Source of the DNA: JADGHX01 sp037200125
GTDB taxonomy: Bacteria; Pseudomonadota; Gammaproteobacteria; Steroidobacterales; Steroidobacteraceae
Reading direction: 5' to 3'
Assembly: GCA_037200125.1 (NCBI GenBank)
Contig: JBBCGS010000006.1
Location: forward strand, 744,001 to 808,000
Length of the DNA: 64,000 nt
The number at the start of each line of letters is the position of its first letter. The stretch's first letter is position 1. A program made the translations under genes and the position numbers. This document shows, in pieces, positions 1 to 7,720 of this stretch. The notes under the pieces were generated by a model. It searched no databases, was not told where the DNA came from, and worked only from the letters and a program-made list of their open reading frames with translations.

Positions 1-355
1 CATTGAGCGGCGCAAGCGCCTGCTCGATCTGCATCAGGTTGTCGGCGACCTTCCCAGAGGAAACCTTGTAGGTCCCTTGCTCGATCGCAGCGGAGATTGC
101 GGCCACCTTGGCCTCATCTACAGCAGGCATATCCTTTACCATCTGTTCCAGCTCGACGAGCTGGCGCGCAGTGCCCGTGATGTGCACTGCTTCGTTAGAT
201 TGCTGTTCGGCCGTCTTCGGCTCGCCCGTGACGTCGCGAACACGGCTCACGGCGCGGCCTGCGCCTACGGCAGTCGTCCCGCGATTATCTGTCCCACTGA
301 TTTTGCTGGACACGTCAGGTCTCCTCGATCCCGTGCCAGTGATATCGACCGCCAT
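1..355 (-). CDS. flgM: FlgM anti-sigma-28 factor (C-terminus beyond window)
   Basis: FlgM binds and inhibits the flagellar sigma factor FliA until the hook is finished, then is exported through the hook. The minus frame opens at ATG 355 (MAVDITGTG) and stays open for 118 codons to the window edge, so the stop is not seen. The C-terminal half has the typical FlgM signature: a helix around QLVELEQMVKDMPAVDEAKV followed by IEQGTYKVSSGKVADNL. The N-terminal 50 residues are polar and low in complexity, as expected for the unfolded exported part. It starts 10 bases after flgA stops, so the two are probably co-transcribed. flgN would be expected further left. Confidence 0.9.
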   Translation of the reverse strand, partial: MAVDITGTGSRRPDVSSKISGTDNRGTTAVGAGRAVSRVRDVTGEPKTAEQQSNEAVHITGTARQLVELEQMVKDMPAVDEAKVAAISAAIEQGTYKVSSGKVADNLMQIEQALAPLN

Positions 356-365
356 GGGAAATACT

Positions 366-1073
366 TTAGGGTGTGATTCGAATCACGTCGGCGGTCTCCA
401 CGACCCCCTCGACGATCCGGCCTGAGGACAGATTCTGGGCCTTTATCCGGCCCGCCACCGGCGCGTCGTTCATCGCGACGCCTGCGGCCCGTACCTCCAT
501 GCCCCCTGCGGCGGCCAGCAGAGTGACGTGCTGCCCTCGCTTCACCAGGGAATCGGCCACCATGGCGTCCGCTGTAACGGCGGCTCCGGCACCCAGGGGG
601 CGCTTCAGCGTACGACCCTCGAGCTCGGCGGCTTGCGTCAAATAATCATCACCCGCGCCCGTGACGGTGCGCGTCTGTACTTCTACGTCGTCTGCGGTGA
701 GGCGAGCACCTCGGCCCACGGCGTGGCGGAGTACCAGAACTGAGGTCTGGGTCTCAATATTCACTGGGACGTACACCGTCCATACGACGGGGTTTACGCA
801 ACTCACTGCTACGGTCATGCGTGCGCGGAAGGTGGCGCCGCTTGGCAGGGCCACCTTTAGAGGGTTGGTACAGACTGCGAGTCGCAGCCGGGAGTCCAGG
901 TCGCCTACGTTTACCTGGATGCTGCCGGGCTTCTGTGAGGGCACCTGCTCTAATACATATGCCTGCGCGGCTGCGCGGACTGTTTCGAGAGATTGGATTT
1001 CCTGCGCGAACGCTGGAGCGCTCAACAATGTGAGGTACGGCACCAGGCGTCGGAATGTCGACACATGCTTCAT
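366..1073 (-). CDS. flgA: FlgA, flagellar P-ring assembly chaperone
   Basis: A periplasmic chaperone that helps FlgI assemble into the P-ring. The 235 residues start with a Sec signal peptide (Arg-Arg, hydrophobic stretch, cleavage near APAFA-Q at about residue 23). An SAF-type domain follows (LRHAVGRGARLTADDVE, then GRTLKRPLGAGAAV), and the C-terminal part (GRIKAQNLSSGRIVEGVV) is typical of FlgA. It is divergent from flgB and runs into flgM. A sigma-54 type promoter lies so close to ATG 1073 that the leader would be only a few bases, so a leaderless message or the in-frame GTG at codon 4 are both possible. Confidence 0.93.
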   Translation of the reverse strand: MKHVSTFRRLVPYLTLLSAPAFAQEIQSLETVRAAAQAYVLEQVPSQKPGSIQVNVGDLDSRLRLAVCTNPLKVALPSGATFRARMTVAVSCVNPVVWTVYVPVNIETQTSVLVLRHAVGRGARLTADDVEVQTRTVTGAGDDYLTQAAELEGRTLKRPLGAGAAVTADAMVADSLVKRGQHVTLLAAAGGMEVRAAGVAMNDAPVAGRIKAQNLSSGRIVEGVVETADVIRITP

Positions 1074-1087
1074 AAGTGATGGGGTGG

Positions 1088-1105
1088 TTGCAAGCGGTGG
1101 GCCAA
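1088..1105 (-). promoter_or_regulatory. Sigma-54 promoter for flgA-flgM
   Basis: On the minus strand the bases read TTGGCCCACCGCTTGCAA. The GG at 1103-1102 and the GC at 1091-1090 are 10 bases apart, the invariant -24/-12 spacing. The fit to TGGCAC-N5-TTGCA is good. Transcription would start near 1078, about 5 bases before the flgA ATG. Confidence 0.65.
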
Positions 1106-1108
1106 GAT

Positions 1109-1233
1109 TGAAGAAGCCCTCAATCGCCGGGCGGCTGAGAGAATAGAGAGAGCGCGCGCGAGCGAGAGCGAACGAACGAAGCGTCAGATGACTGCAGCTC
1201 TTCTCAGCCGCCCGGCGATTGAGGGCTTCTTCA
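1109..1233. repeat. 32-bp perfect inverted repeat with 61-bp centre
   Basis: The left arm 1109-1140 starts TGAAGAAGCCCTCAATCGCC. The right arm 1202-1233 is its exact reverse complement. The centre 1141-1201 is purine-rich (GAGAGAGCGCGCGCG, then GAACGAACGAA). The element sits between the flgA and flgB promoters, adjoining the flgA -24 box. No clear target-site duplication flanks it. It could be a miniature mobile element or a REP-like hairpin. A third partial copy is at 5864-5889. Confidence 0.85.
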
Positions 1234-1375
1234 TCCTAAAGTTCCGGCGACCCGAAGCCGATACAGGGTCGCGACGCGGCGATTCACCGCCACGACCGCG
1301 GCAATCCTTTGCCGCCCCCAGTGACGCCGCTCACGAAATAACACGCAATCTGGCGCAACCCGCGCCCTACAACCC

Positions 1376-1393
1376 TTTGGCATCCGTTTTGCT
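1376..1393 (+). promoter_or_regulatory. Sigma-54 promoter for the flgB operon
   Basis: The sequence TTTGGCATCCGTTTTGCT has GG at 1379-1380 and GC at 1391-1392 with 10 bases between, matching the RpoN -24/-12 consensus. The start would fall near 1404, about 28 bases before the flgB ATG. RpoN control of rod and hook genes is usual in gammaproteobacteria with a FlrA/FleQ hierarchy. Confidence 0.75.
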
Positions 1394-1431
1394 TTGGTCC
1401 CCACCAGTCATTTATCTGGCGGTAACGACCA

Positions 1432-1842
1432 ATGCCATTGAACCTGGATGCGTATCTCGGCGTGCACGCAGACGCCCTGAAGCTGCGCTCACAGCGAACG
1501 GAGCTCCTCGCTCGCAACCTTGCGAACGCGGACACCCCGGGCTATCAGGCGCGTGACATCGACTTCAAGGCTGCGCTCGCGCAGGTCGCAGGCGGCGCTG
1601 ACGCCCCCGTCGCACTGAAGACGACGCATACCAATCAGATCGCCACGGCGATCGACGCCAGCGGCGAAACCACCGCCAATCTCAAATACAGAGTGCCGAT
1701 GGCCCCCTCCCTCGACGGCAACACCGTCGACGTGCAGATGGAGCAAGCGAACTTCGCCGAGAACTCGGTGCGCTTCCAGGCGACGCTCACCTTCCTGAAC
1801 GCTCGTTTCCGCGGCCTCATGACCGCCATTACCGGTCAGTGA
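1432..1842 (+). CDS. flgB: FlgB, proximal rod protein
   Basis: A proximal rod subunit of the flagellar basal body, exported by the flagellar type III apparatus. The 136 residues have the family N-terminus (LRSQRTELLARNLANADTPG) with the rod-protein SxNxANxxTPGY pattern, and a C-terminal helix NFAENSVRFQATLTFLNARF that forms the coiled coil of axial proteins. It is the first gene of an 11-gene plus-strand run (flgB to flgL) with short gaps. The ATG at 1432 is the only start that keeps the conserved N-terminus, and the sigma-54 promoter lies just upstream. Confidence 0.96.
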   Translation: MPLNLDAYLGVHADALKLRSQRTELLARNLANADTPGYQARDIDFKAALAQVAGGADAPVALKTTHTNQIATAIDASGETTANLKYRVPMAPSLDGNTVDVQMEQANFAENSVRFQATLTFLNARFRGLMTAITGQ

Positions 1843-1873
1843 TCGGCCGCCCGTAAGCGAAGGAGCTATTTAA

Positions 1874-2290
1874 ATGCCTTCATTCAAGATCTTCGACGTC
1901 GCAGGCTCCGGCATGTCCGCGCAGTCCGTGCGGCTGAACACGGTCGCGAGCAACCTCGCGAACGCGGACAGCATCAGCGGCGACCCGAGCACCGTCTACA
2001 AGGCGCGCCACCCGATCTTCGAGGCCGTGAAATCTTCGCTGTCGCAGCCGAACGGCGGCAACGCCGCTGTGCAGGTGAAGGGAATCATGGAGAGCCAAGC
2101 CACGCCGAGCGCACGCTACGAGCCCGGCAATCCGCTCGCGAACCAGGACGGCTACGTCTATTCGCCGAACGTAAACGTCGTCGAAGAAATGGTGGACATG
2201 ATCTCCGCCTCGCGCGCCTACCAGAACAACGTCGAAGTGATGAACACATCGAAAGACCTGATGCTCGCCACGCTGCGGCTCGGCCAGTAA
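1874..2290 (+). CDS. flgC: FlgC, proximal rod protein
   Basis: A proximal rod subunit that stacks with FlgB and FlgF. The 138-residue product has the N-terminal motif SVRLNTVASNLANADSISGD and the C-terminal motif NVVEEMVDMISASRAYQNNVEVMNT shared by FlgC, FlgG and FlgE. The length is normal. It lies 31 bases after flgB, with a purine-rich ribosome site (AAGGAG near 1860) before ATG 1874. Confidence 0.96.
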   Translation: MPSFKIFDVAGSGMSAQSVRLNTVASNLANADSISGDPSTVYKARHPIFEAVKSSLSQPNGGNAAVQVKGIMESQATPSARYEPGNPLANQDGYVYSPNVNVVEEMVDMISASRAYQNNVEVMNTSKDLMLATLRLGQ

Positions 2291-2304
2291 GAGAGAAGTA
2301 ATTT

Positions 2305-2988
2305 ATGACCACGACCAACACGAACAATACGACCGACCCGTATGCGTTCATCAACGGCAACAAGGCGTCGACCCAGCAGACCAACAACAACGGTCAGCTC
2401 GATCAGAACGCGTTCCTGAAACTGATGATCGCGCAGCTCAAGAACCAGGATCCGACCAAGCCCCAGGATCCGTCGGAGTTCATGAGCCAGCTCGCGCAGT
2501 TCAGCCAGGTGACGAGCACGCAGAACATGGAGACGTCCATCCAGTCGCTCACCGATTCGATGCGCTCGACGCAGCTTCTGAACGGCACGAGCCTCGTGGG
2601 TCACGACATCCTTTCCAAGGCCACGACCGACACCATCGACGCGGGCGGCACGGTCGCCGGCGCCGTCGACGCGCCGAAGGGCACCACGGCCGTGAAGATC
2701 GTCGTCAAGGACGCGGCCGGCTCCGAAGTGCGCACCTTCGACCTGAAGAACATCGTCCAGGGGATCAACAGCTTCACCTGGGACGGCACGACCAACACCG
2801 GCGTCGCCGCGCCTGCGGGCCAGTACACGTTCTCGACCGTGGCCACGGTCAATGGCGAGAGCGGCGCACTCGATCCGCTCCTCATGAGCAAAGTGGGCAG
2901 CGTCTCGATCGACCCCTCGAGCAGCGCGCTCACCCTGAACACCACCACGGGCGCCGTCGCCCTCGCCGACGTCCGTCGCGTCCTCTGA
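2305..2988 (+). CDS. flgD: FlgD, hook-capping protein
   Basis: The scaffold at the tip of the growing hook, needed for FlgE assembly and discarded when FlgK arrives. The 227 residues open with a low-complexity Asn/Thr-rich stretch, then the conserved capping motif NAFLKLMIAQLKNQDPTKP and a Q-rich segment (FMSQLAQFSQVTSTQNM). The FlgD Ig-like domain (DAAGSEVRTFDL, about 110-190) and a Tudor-like end follow. It starts 14 bases after flgC. Confidence 0.95.
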   Translation: MTTTNTNNTTDPYAFINGNKASTQQTNNNGQLDQNAFLKLMIAQLKNQDPTKPQDPSEFMSQLAQFSQVTSTQNMETSIQSLTDSMRSTQLLNGTSLVGHDILSKATTDTIDAGGTVAGAVDAPKGTTAVKIVVKDAAGSEVRTFDLKNIVQGINSFTWDGTTNTGVAAPAGQYTFSTVATVNGESGALDPLLMSKVGSVSIDPSSSALTLNTTTGAVALADVRRVL

Positions 2989-3021
2989 CGCCCACCGAAT
3001 TTCGCTTAGGAGCAGCACCAA

Positions 3022-4254
3022 ATGCCTTTCCGTCTTGCACTGTCCGGTCTCAACGCGGCCCAGTCCGATCTCACCGTGACGGCCAACAACATCGCCAACG
3101 TCGCAACCACGGGCTTCAAGGGTTCGCGCGCCGAGTTCGCGGACCTGTTCGCCTCCTCCCAGCAGGGTGTGAGTGCCACCGCCATCGGTAACGGGGTGAA
3201 GGTCGCGAACGTCTCGCAGCAGTTCAGCCAGGGAAACATCGACTTCACGGACAACAGCCTCGACCTCGCGATGAGCGGCAACGGCTTCTTCGTGATCAAC
3301 GACAACGGTGCCCTGTCGTACACGCGTGCCGGCTCGTTCCAGGTGGACAACAACGGTTACGTGGTCAATTCCAAGGGCCAGCGCCTGCAGGTGTATCCGC
3401 CACTCGCCAACGGTGGCTTCAACACCGGCGGCCTGTCGGATCTGAGCCTCAGCACCGGCGTGAGCGCTCCGCAGGCGACGAACAAGATCAACGCGCTGTT
3501 GAACCTACCGGCGAACGCGACACCCCCCGCCACCGGAACGTTCGACCCGGCCGACACCTCGAGCTTCAACAACGCCACGTCGTTGACGATCTATGACTCG
3601 CTGGGCGCCGCGCACACGGCTTCCATGTACTACGTAAAGACGGCGACGCCGAACGCGTGGGAAACACATCTTTACGTCGACGGCACCGCGGTTACCGGCC
3701 CCGGCGGCGTCACCGCGCAGCCGCTTACCTATACCGACGCCGGCGCGCTGGTTACACCAACGGACGGTCACTTGTCCTGGGGTCCCTACACGCCGGCCAC
3801 CGGCGCCGCGGCGATCAACATGGATTTCGACTACCGCCAGACCTCGCAGTACGGCCAGAACTTCACGGTGAACTCGGTGACGCAGGACGGCTTCACCACC
3901 GGCCGCCTCATCGGCATCGACATCGACCAGGGCGGCGTCGTGGAAGCGCGCTTCACCAACGGCCGCTCGAATCCGCTGGGCCAGGTCGCGGTCGCGAACT
4001 TCGCGAATCCGCAGGGCCTGCAGCAGCTCGGCGATACGTCGTGGGCCGAGACCTTCTCGTCCGGGCAGGCGGTGAAGGGCGAAGCGGGCAATTCGGGCTA
4101 CGGCATCATCCAGGCCGGCGCGCTCGAGGCCTCGAACGTCGACATCACGGCGCAGCTCGTGAACATGATCACCGCGCAGCGCGACTTCCAGGCGAATGCG
4201 CAGATGATCAGCACGGCCGACCAGATCACCCAGACGATCATCAATATTCGCTAA
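3022..4254 (+). CDS. flgE: FlgE, flagellar hook protein
   Basis: The main hook subunit, forming the universal joint between rod and filament. The 410-residue protein has the axial N-terminus (LSGLNAAQSDLTVTANNIAN), the IDFTDNSLDLAMSGNGFFVI block typical of hook and rod proteins, a central D1/D2 region and the C-terminal coiled coil SNVDITAQLVNMITAQRDFQ. It matches the short-FlgE class. Spacing to flgD is 33 bases. Confidence 0.96.
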   Translation: MPFRLALSGLNAAQSDLTVTANNIANVATTGFKGSRAEFADLFASSQQGVSATAIGNGVKVANVSQQFSQGNIDFTDNSLDLAMSGNGFFVINDNGALSYTRAGSFQVDNNGYVVNSKGQRLQVYPPLANGGFNTGGLSDLSLSTGVSAPQATNKINALLNLPANATPPATGTFDPADTSSFNNATSLTIYDSLGAAHTASMYYVKTATPNAWETHLYVDGTAVTGPGGVTAQPLTYTDAGALVTPTDGHLSWGPYTPATGAAAINMDFDYRQTSQYGQNFTVNSVTQDGFTTGRLIGIDIDQGGVVEARFTNGRSNPLGQVAVANFANPQGLQQLGDTSWAETFSSGQAVKGEAGNSGYGIIQAGALEASNVDITAQLVNMITAQRDFQANAQMISTADQITQTIINIR

Positions 4255-4272
4255 GGGATACGGGCCGCTTAA

Positions 4273-5010
4273 ATGGACAAGTTCCTGTACGTTGCGATGT
4301 CGGGCGCGAAGGAAACCCTGCGCGCACAGGCCGCGAACAGCCACAACCTCGCGAACGCGAGCACCAACGGCTTTCGCGCGGATCTGTCGGCGTTCCAGAG
4401 TCGCGCGGTGGCGGGCTCGGGCTATGCGTCGCGGGTCTACGCAACGAACTCGACGACGGGCTGGGACCAGACCGTCGGCGCGCAGATGTACACGGGACGC
4501 GACCTCGACGTCGCCGTCCAGGGCGATGGCTTCATCGCGGTGCAGGGGCGCGACGGCCGCGAAGCCTACACGCGCGCGGGCGATCTCATGGTCGATGCCA
4601 ACGGGCAGCTCATGACCAAGACCGGCCTGCCGGTGCTGGGCGACGGCGGCCCGCTGAGCGTGCCGCCGAATAACTCCCTCGCCATCGGGCCGGACGGAAC
4701 GATCTCCATCGTGCCGCAGGGCCAGGGGCCGGAGACCACCGCATCCATCGGCCGCATCAAGATCGTCAATCCCGGCAACGAGAACCTCGACCGCGGCGAC
4801 GACGGCCTCTTCCGCATGAAGGATGGCAGCGATGCGCCGTCCGACGCCAACGCACGCCTCACCTCCGGCTCGCTCGAAGCGAGCAACGTGAACGCCGCCG
4901 AGTCGATGGTGAACATGATCGAGCTCGCGAGGAACTTCGAGCTGCAGGTCAAAGCCATCAAGGCCGCCGAAGACAACGGCGCCGCTTCTTCCCAGCTGCT
5001 GCGAACCTGA
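4273..5010 (+). CDS. flgF: FlgF, proximal rod protein
   Basis: A rod subunit linking the proximal rod to FlgG. The 245 residues begin DKFLYVAMSGAKETLRAQA, a start particular to FlgF rather than FlgG, with NSHNLANASTNGFRAD next. The C-terminus carries GSLEASNVNAAESMVNMIEL. A gap of 18 bases separates it from flgE. Confidence 0.95.
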   Translation: MDKFLYVAMSGAKETLRAQAANSHNLANASTNGFRADLSAFQSRAVAGSGYASRVYATNSTTGWDQTVGAQMYTGRDLDVAVQGDGFIAVQGRDGREAYTRAGDLMVDANGQLMTKTGLPVLGDGGPLSVPPNNSLAIGPDGTISIVPQGQGPETTASIGRIKIVNPGNENLDRGDDGLFRMKDGSDAPSDANARLTSGSLEASNVNAAESMVNMIELARNFELQVKAIKAAEDNGAASSQLLRT

Positions 5011-5043
5011 CGCGCGTAGCCCTATCTACGAGGAACGACTGAA

Positions 5044-5829
5044 ATGAATCCAGCACTGTGGGCCGCGAAAACGGGACTCGATGCGCAGAACACGCGCATG
5101 ACGGTCACGTCGAACAATCTCGCGAACGTTGCGACCAACGGTTTCAAGAAGGACCGTGCCGTGTTCGAAGACCTGATGTACCAGAACTACAAGCAGGTCG
5201 GTTCGGCCACTTCGACGGACACGCGTTCGCCGAGCGGCTTGCAGCTCGGCACGGGTGTGCGCACCGTTGCCACGACCAAGAACTACACGCAGGGCAACCT
5301 GCTCGTGACCAACAACTCGCTCGACGTCGCGATCGAGGGCCAGGGCTTCTTCCAGATCCAGATGCCGGACGGCACGACGGCGTATACGCGCGACGGCGCG
5401 TTCCAGAAGAACGAGCAGGGCGAAGTCGTGACCTCGAGCGGCTATCGCGTGCAGCCGGGCATCAACATTCCGACGAACGCGACGTCCGTCGCCATTGGCG
5501 CGGATGGCACGGTGACCGCGCAGGTTTCCGGGCAGTCGGCGCCAGTGCAGGTCGGCACGTTGCAGCTTGCGAATTTTGTGAATCCGTCGGGGCTGCAGGC
5601 GCGCGGCGAGAATCTGTTGGTCGAGTCGGCGTCGAGCGGGCCGCCGCAGCCGGGGACGCCGGGTTTGAATGGTCTTGGGCAGCTTCAGCAGGGGTCGCTC
5701 GAGAGCTCTAACGTGAACGTGGTGGAAGAGCTGGTGACGATGATTGAAACCCAGCGCGCTTACGAGATGAACTCGAAGGCGATTTCGACTACGGATCAGA
5801 TGCTTCAGTACGTGACGAATAACGTTTAA
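5044..5829 (+). CDS. flgG: FlgG, distal rod protein
   Basis: The main component of the distal rod, the driveshaft passing through the P and L rings. The 261 residues have the FlgG N-terminus MNPALWAAKTGLDAQNTRMT, the long-rod motif TKNYTQGNLLVTNNSLDVAI and the C-terminal NVVEELVTMIETQRAYEMNS. The length is exactly typical. The stop at 5827-5829 almost abuts the flgH start. Confidence 0.96.
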   Translation: MNPALWAAKTGLDAQNTRMTVTSNNLANVATNGFKKDRAVFEDLMYQNYKQVGSATSTDTRSPSGLQLGTGVRTVATTKNYTQGNLLVTNNSLDVAIEGQGFFQIQMPDGTTAYTRDGAFQKNEQGEVVTSSGYRVQPGINIPTNATSVAIGADGTVTAQVSGQSAPVQVGTLQLANFVNPSGLQARGENLLVESASSGPPQPGTPGLNGLGQLQQGSLESSNVNVVEELVTMIETQRAYEMNSKAISTTDQMLQYVTNNV

Positions 5830-5831
5830 GG

Positions 5832-6563
5832 GTGAATGTTCAGATGTTCAAGTCACGGACCGTAAGAAGCCCTCAATCGCCGGGCGGCTTGGAACCGACA
5901 GTCATTCGCGTCGCCGCCGTTGCCGCCGCGGTGCTGCTCGCCGCGTGCGCACCGCGCCCGCCGAAGGACGACTTCCCGGACGATGCGTTCCCCGAACCCG
6001 AAGCGCCGGTCGTGAACGACGGCTCGATCTATCGCACGGGCAACGACGTCGCGCTGTTCGAGAATGCGACGGCGCGCCGTGTCGGTGATGTCGTCACCAT
6101 TCACCTCGTCGAAAGCACGGCCGCCTCGAAGAGCTCGAGCACCACGACCTCGAAGAAGACGTCGCTGAGCATGCCCGGCCCGACGCTGATCGGTAAGCCG
6201 GTCACGATCAACGGCAACCCCATTTTCGATACCTCGGTCGAGGGCGCGAACTCGTTCGATGGCAAGGGCGACAGCGCGCAGAGCAACCAGCTCACCGGCG
6301 ACGTCACCGTGGTCGTGATGAAACGCCTGCAGAACGGCCTCCTCCAGGTGCGCGGCCAGAAGTGGATCTCCATCAACCAGGGCAAGGAATACGTGCGCAT
6401 CCAGGGGTACATCCGGCCCATCGACATCCAGCCGGACAACTCGATCGAATCCACCAAGGTGGCGAACGCGTCGATCTCGTACGGCGGCAAAGGCCCGGTG
6501 GCGAGTGCCTCGGCGCCGGGGCTGCTGGCCCGGTTCTTCAATTCCAAGTGGATGCCGTTCTGA
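5832..6563 (+). CDS. flgH: FlgH, L-ring lipoprotein
   Basis: An outer-membrane lipoprotein forming the L-ring bushing. A lipobox LLAAC puts the lipidated cysteine at residue 39 counted from GTG 5832; ATG 5844 is the other possible start. The mature part has the family blocks RVGDVVTIHLVESTAASKSS and GLLQVRGQKWISINQGKEYV. The region before the hydrophobic core is unusually long and is encoded partly by a copy of the repeat found upstream of flgB (5864-5889), which gives VRSPQSPGG. This looks like a repeat insertion that lengthened the signal peptide without destroying the gene. Confidence 0.94.
   Translation: MNVQMFKSRTVRSPQSPGGLEPTVIRVAAVAAAVLLAACAPRPPKDDFPDDAFPEPEAPVVNDGSIYRTGNDVALFENATARRVGDVVTIHLVESTAASKSSSTTTSKKTSLSMPGPTLIGKPVTINGNPIFDTSVEGANSFDGKGDSAQSNQLTGDVTVVVMKRLQNGLLQVRGQKWISINQGKEYVRIQGYIRPIDIQPDNSIESTKVANASISYGGKGPVASASAPGLLARFFNSKWMPF
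5864..5889 (+). repeat. Partial copy of the flgA/flgB repeat, inside flgH
   Basis: Twenty-six bases beginning AAGAAGCCCTCAATCGCC are identical to bases 1111-1136 of the inverted repeat in the flgA/flgB gap. They fall in the flgH signal-peptide coding region, in frame and without a stop codon. Confidence 0.85.
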
Positions 6564-6585
6564 GGCCTCCGGATCGCTCTTATAT

Positions 6586-7707
6586 ATGTATCGAATCACT
6601 TACAGGCTGATGCTCCTCGCCGCCACGGCCCTGCTGGTGGCTATGCCGGCCGCCCAGGCCGAGCGCGTGAAAGACATCGCGTCCGTCGCGGGCGTGCGCA
6701 CGAACCAGCTCATCGGCTACGGCCTGGTCGTCGGTCTCGACGGCACGGGCGACCAGACGAGCCAGGCGCCGTTCACGATCCAGAGCATCCGAAGCATGCT
6801 GGCGAAGTTCGGCGTGACGATTCCGTCGAACGTGAATCCGCAGCTCAAGAACGTCGCCGCCGTCGTGGTGACGTCGGATCTGCCGCCGTTCACGAAGACC
6901 GGGCAGACCATCGACATCACCGTCGCCTCGATCGGCAACGCCGGCAGCCTGCGTGGCGGCAGCCTTCTGATGACGCCCCTGCGCGGCATCGACGGCGAGG
7001 TCTACGCGATCGCCCAGGGCAGCATGGTGGTCAGCGGTTTCGGCGTGAACGGCAAGGACGGTTCGCGCGTCTCGCTGAACGTGCCGAGCGGCGGCCGCAT
7101 TCCGAATGGCGCCACGGTCGAGCGCGAAGTGCCGACGAATTTCGCGACCACGCCGAACGTGATGCTCAACCTGAACACGCCGGACTTCACCACGTCCGCG
7201 CGCATGGCGCAGGCAATCAACAAGCTGCTGGGGGACGGAACCGCCGAGGCCGTGGACGCGGTGTCGGTGAAGGTGATTGCACCGGTCGATCCGAACCAGC
7301 GCATCGCGTATGTCTCGACGCTCGAGGGCATCGAGCTTCAGCCCGGAGACGCGCCGGCTCGCGTCATCATCAATTCACGCACCGGCACGGTAGTGATCGG
7401 CTCGCGTGTTCGCGTGACGCAGGCGGCGGTCGCGCACGGTTCGCTGTCGGTGACGATTACAGAGCGTACAGACGTGAGTCAGCCGAATGCGTTCAGCAAG
7501 GGTGGGCAGACGGTCGTCACGCCGCGCTCGTCGATCGATGTCGGGCAGCCGGGCGAAGCGCGCATGTTCGTGTTCAACGCCGGCGTGAATCTCGATGAGA
7601 TCGTGCGCGCGGTGAACCAGGTGGGCGCCGCGCCGGGCGATCTCGTGGCGATTCTCGAAGCGCTCAAGGAAGCGGGCGCGCTGCGAGCCGAGCTCGTTGT
7701 GATCTAA
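6586..7707 (+). CDS. flgI: FlgI, P-ring protein
   Basis: The periplasmic P-ring subunit around the distal rod. Starting at ATG 6586 gives a Sec signal peptide (YRITYRLMLLAATALLVAMP, cleavage after AAQA) and a mature start ERVKDIASVAGVRTNQLIGY that is nearly invariant in FlgI. The frame is open further upstream to 6505, but that extension overlaps flgH and lacks a signal. The 373-residue length is usual. The C-terminus (GAAPGDLVAILEALKEAGAL) is typical. Confidence 0.95.
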   Translation: MYRITYRLMLLAATALLVAMPAAQAERVKDIASVAGVRTNQLIGYGLVVGLDGTGDQTSQAPFTIQSIRSMLAKFGVTIPSNVNPQLKNVAAVVVTSDLPPFTKTGQTIDITVASIGNAGSLRGGSLLMTPLRGIDGEVYAIAQGSMVVSGFGVNGKDGSRVSLNVPSGGRIPNGATVEREVPTNFATTPNVMLNLNTPDFTTSARMAQAINKLLGDGTAEAVDAVSVKVIAPVDPNQRIAYVSTLEGIELQPGDAPARVIINSRTGTVVIGSRVRVTQAAVAHGSLSVTITERTDVSQPNAFSKGGQTVVTPRSSIDVGQPGEARMFVFNAGVNLDEIVRAVNQVGAAPGDLVAILEALKEAGALRAELVVI

Positions 7708-7720
7708 GCGCCACCGTGCC

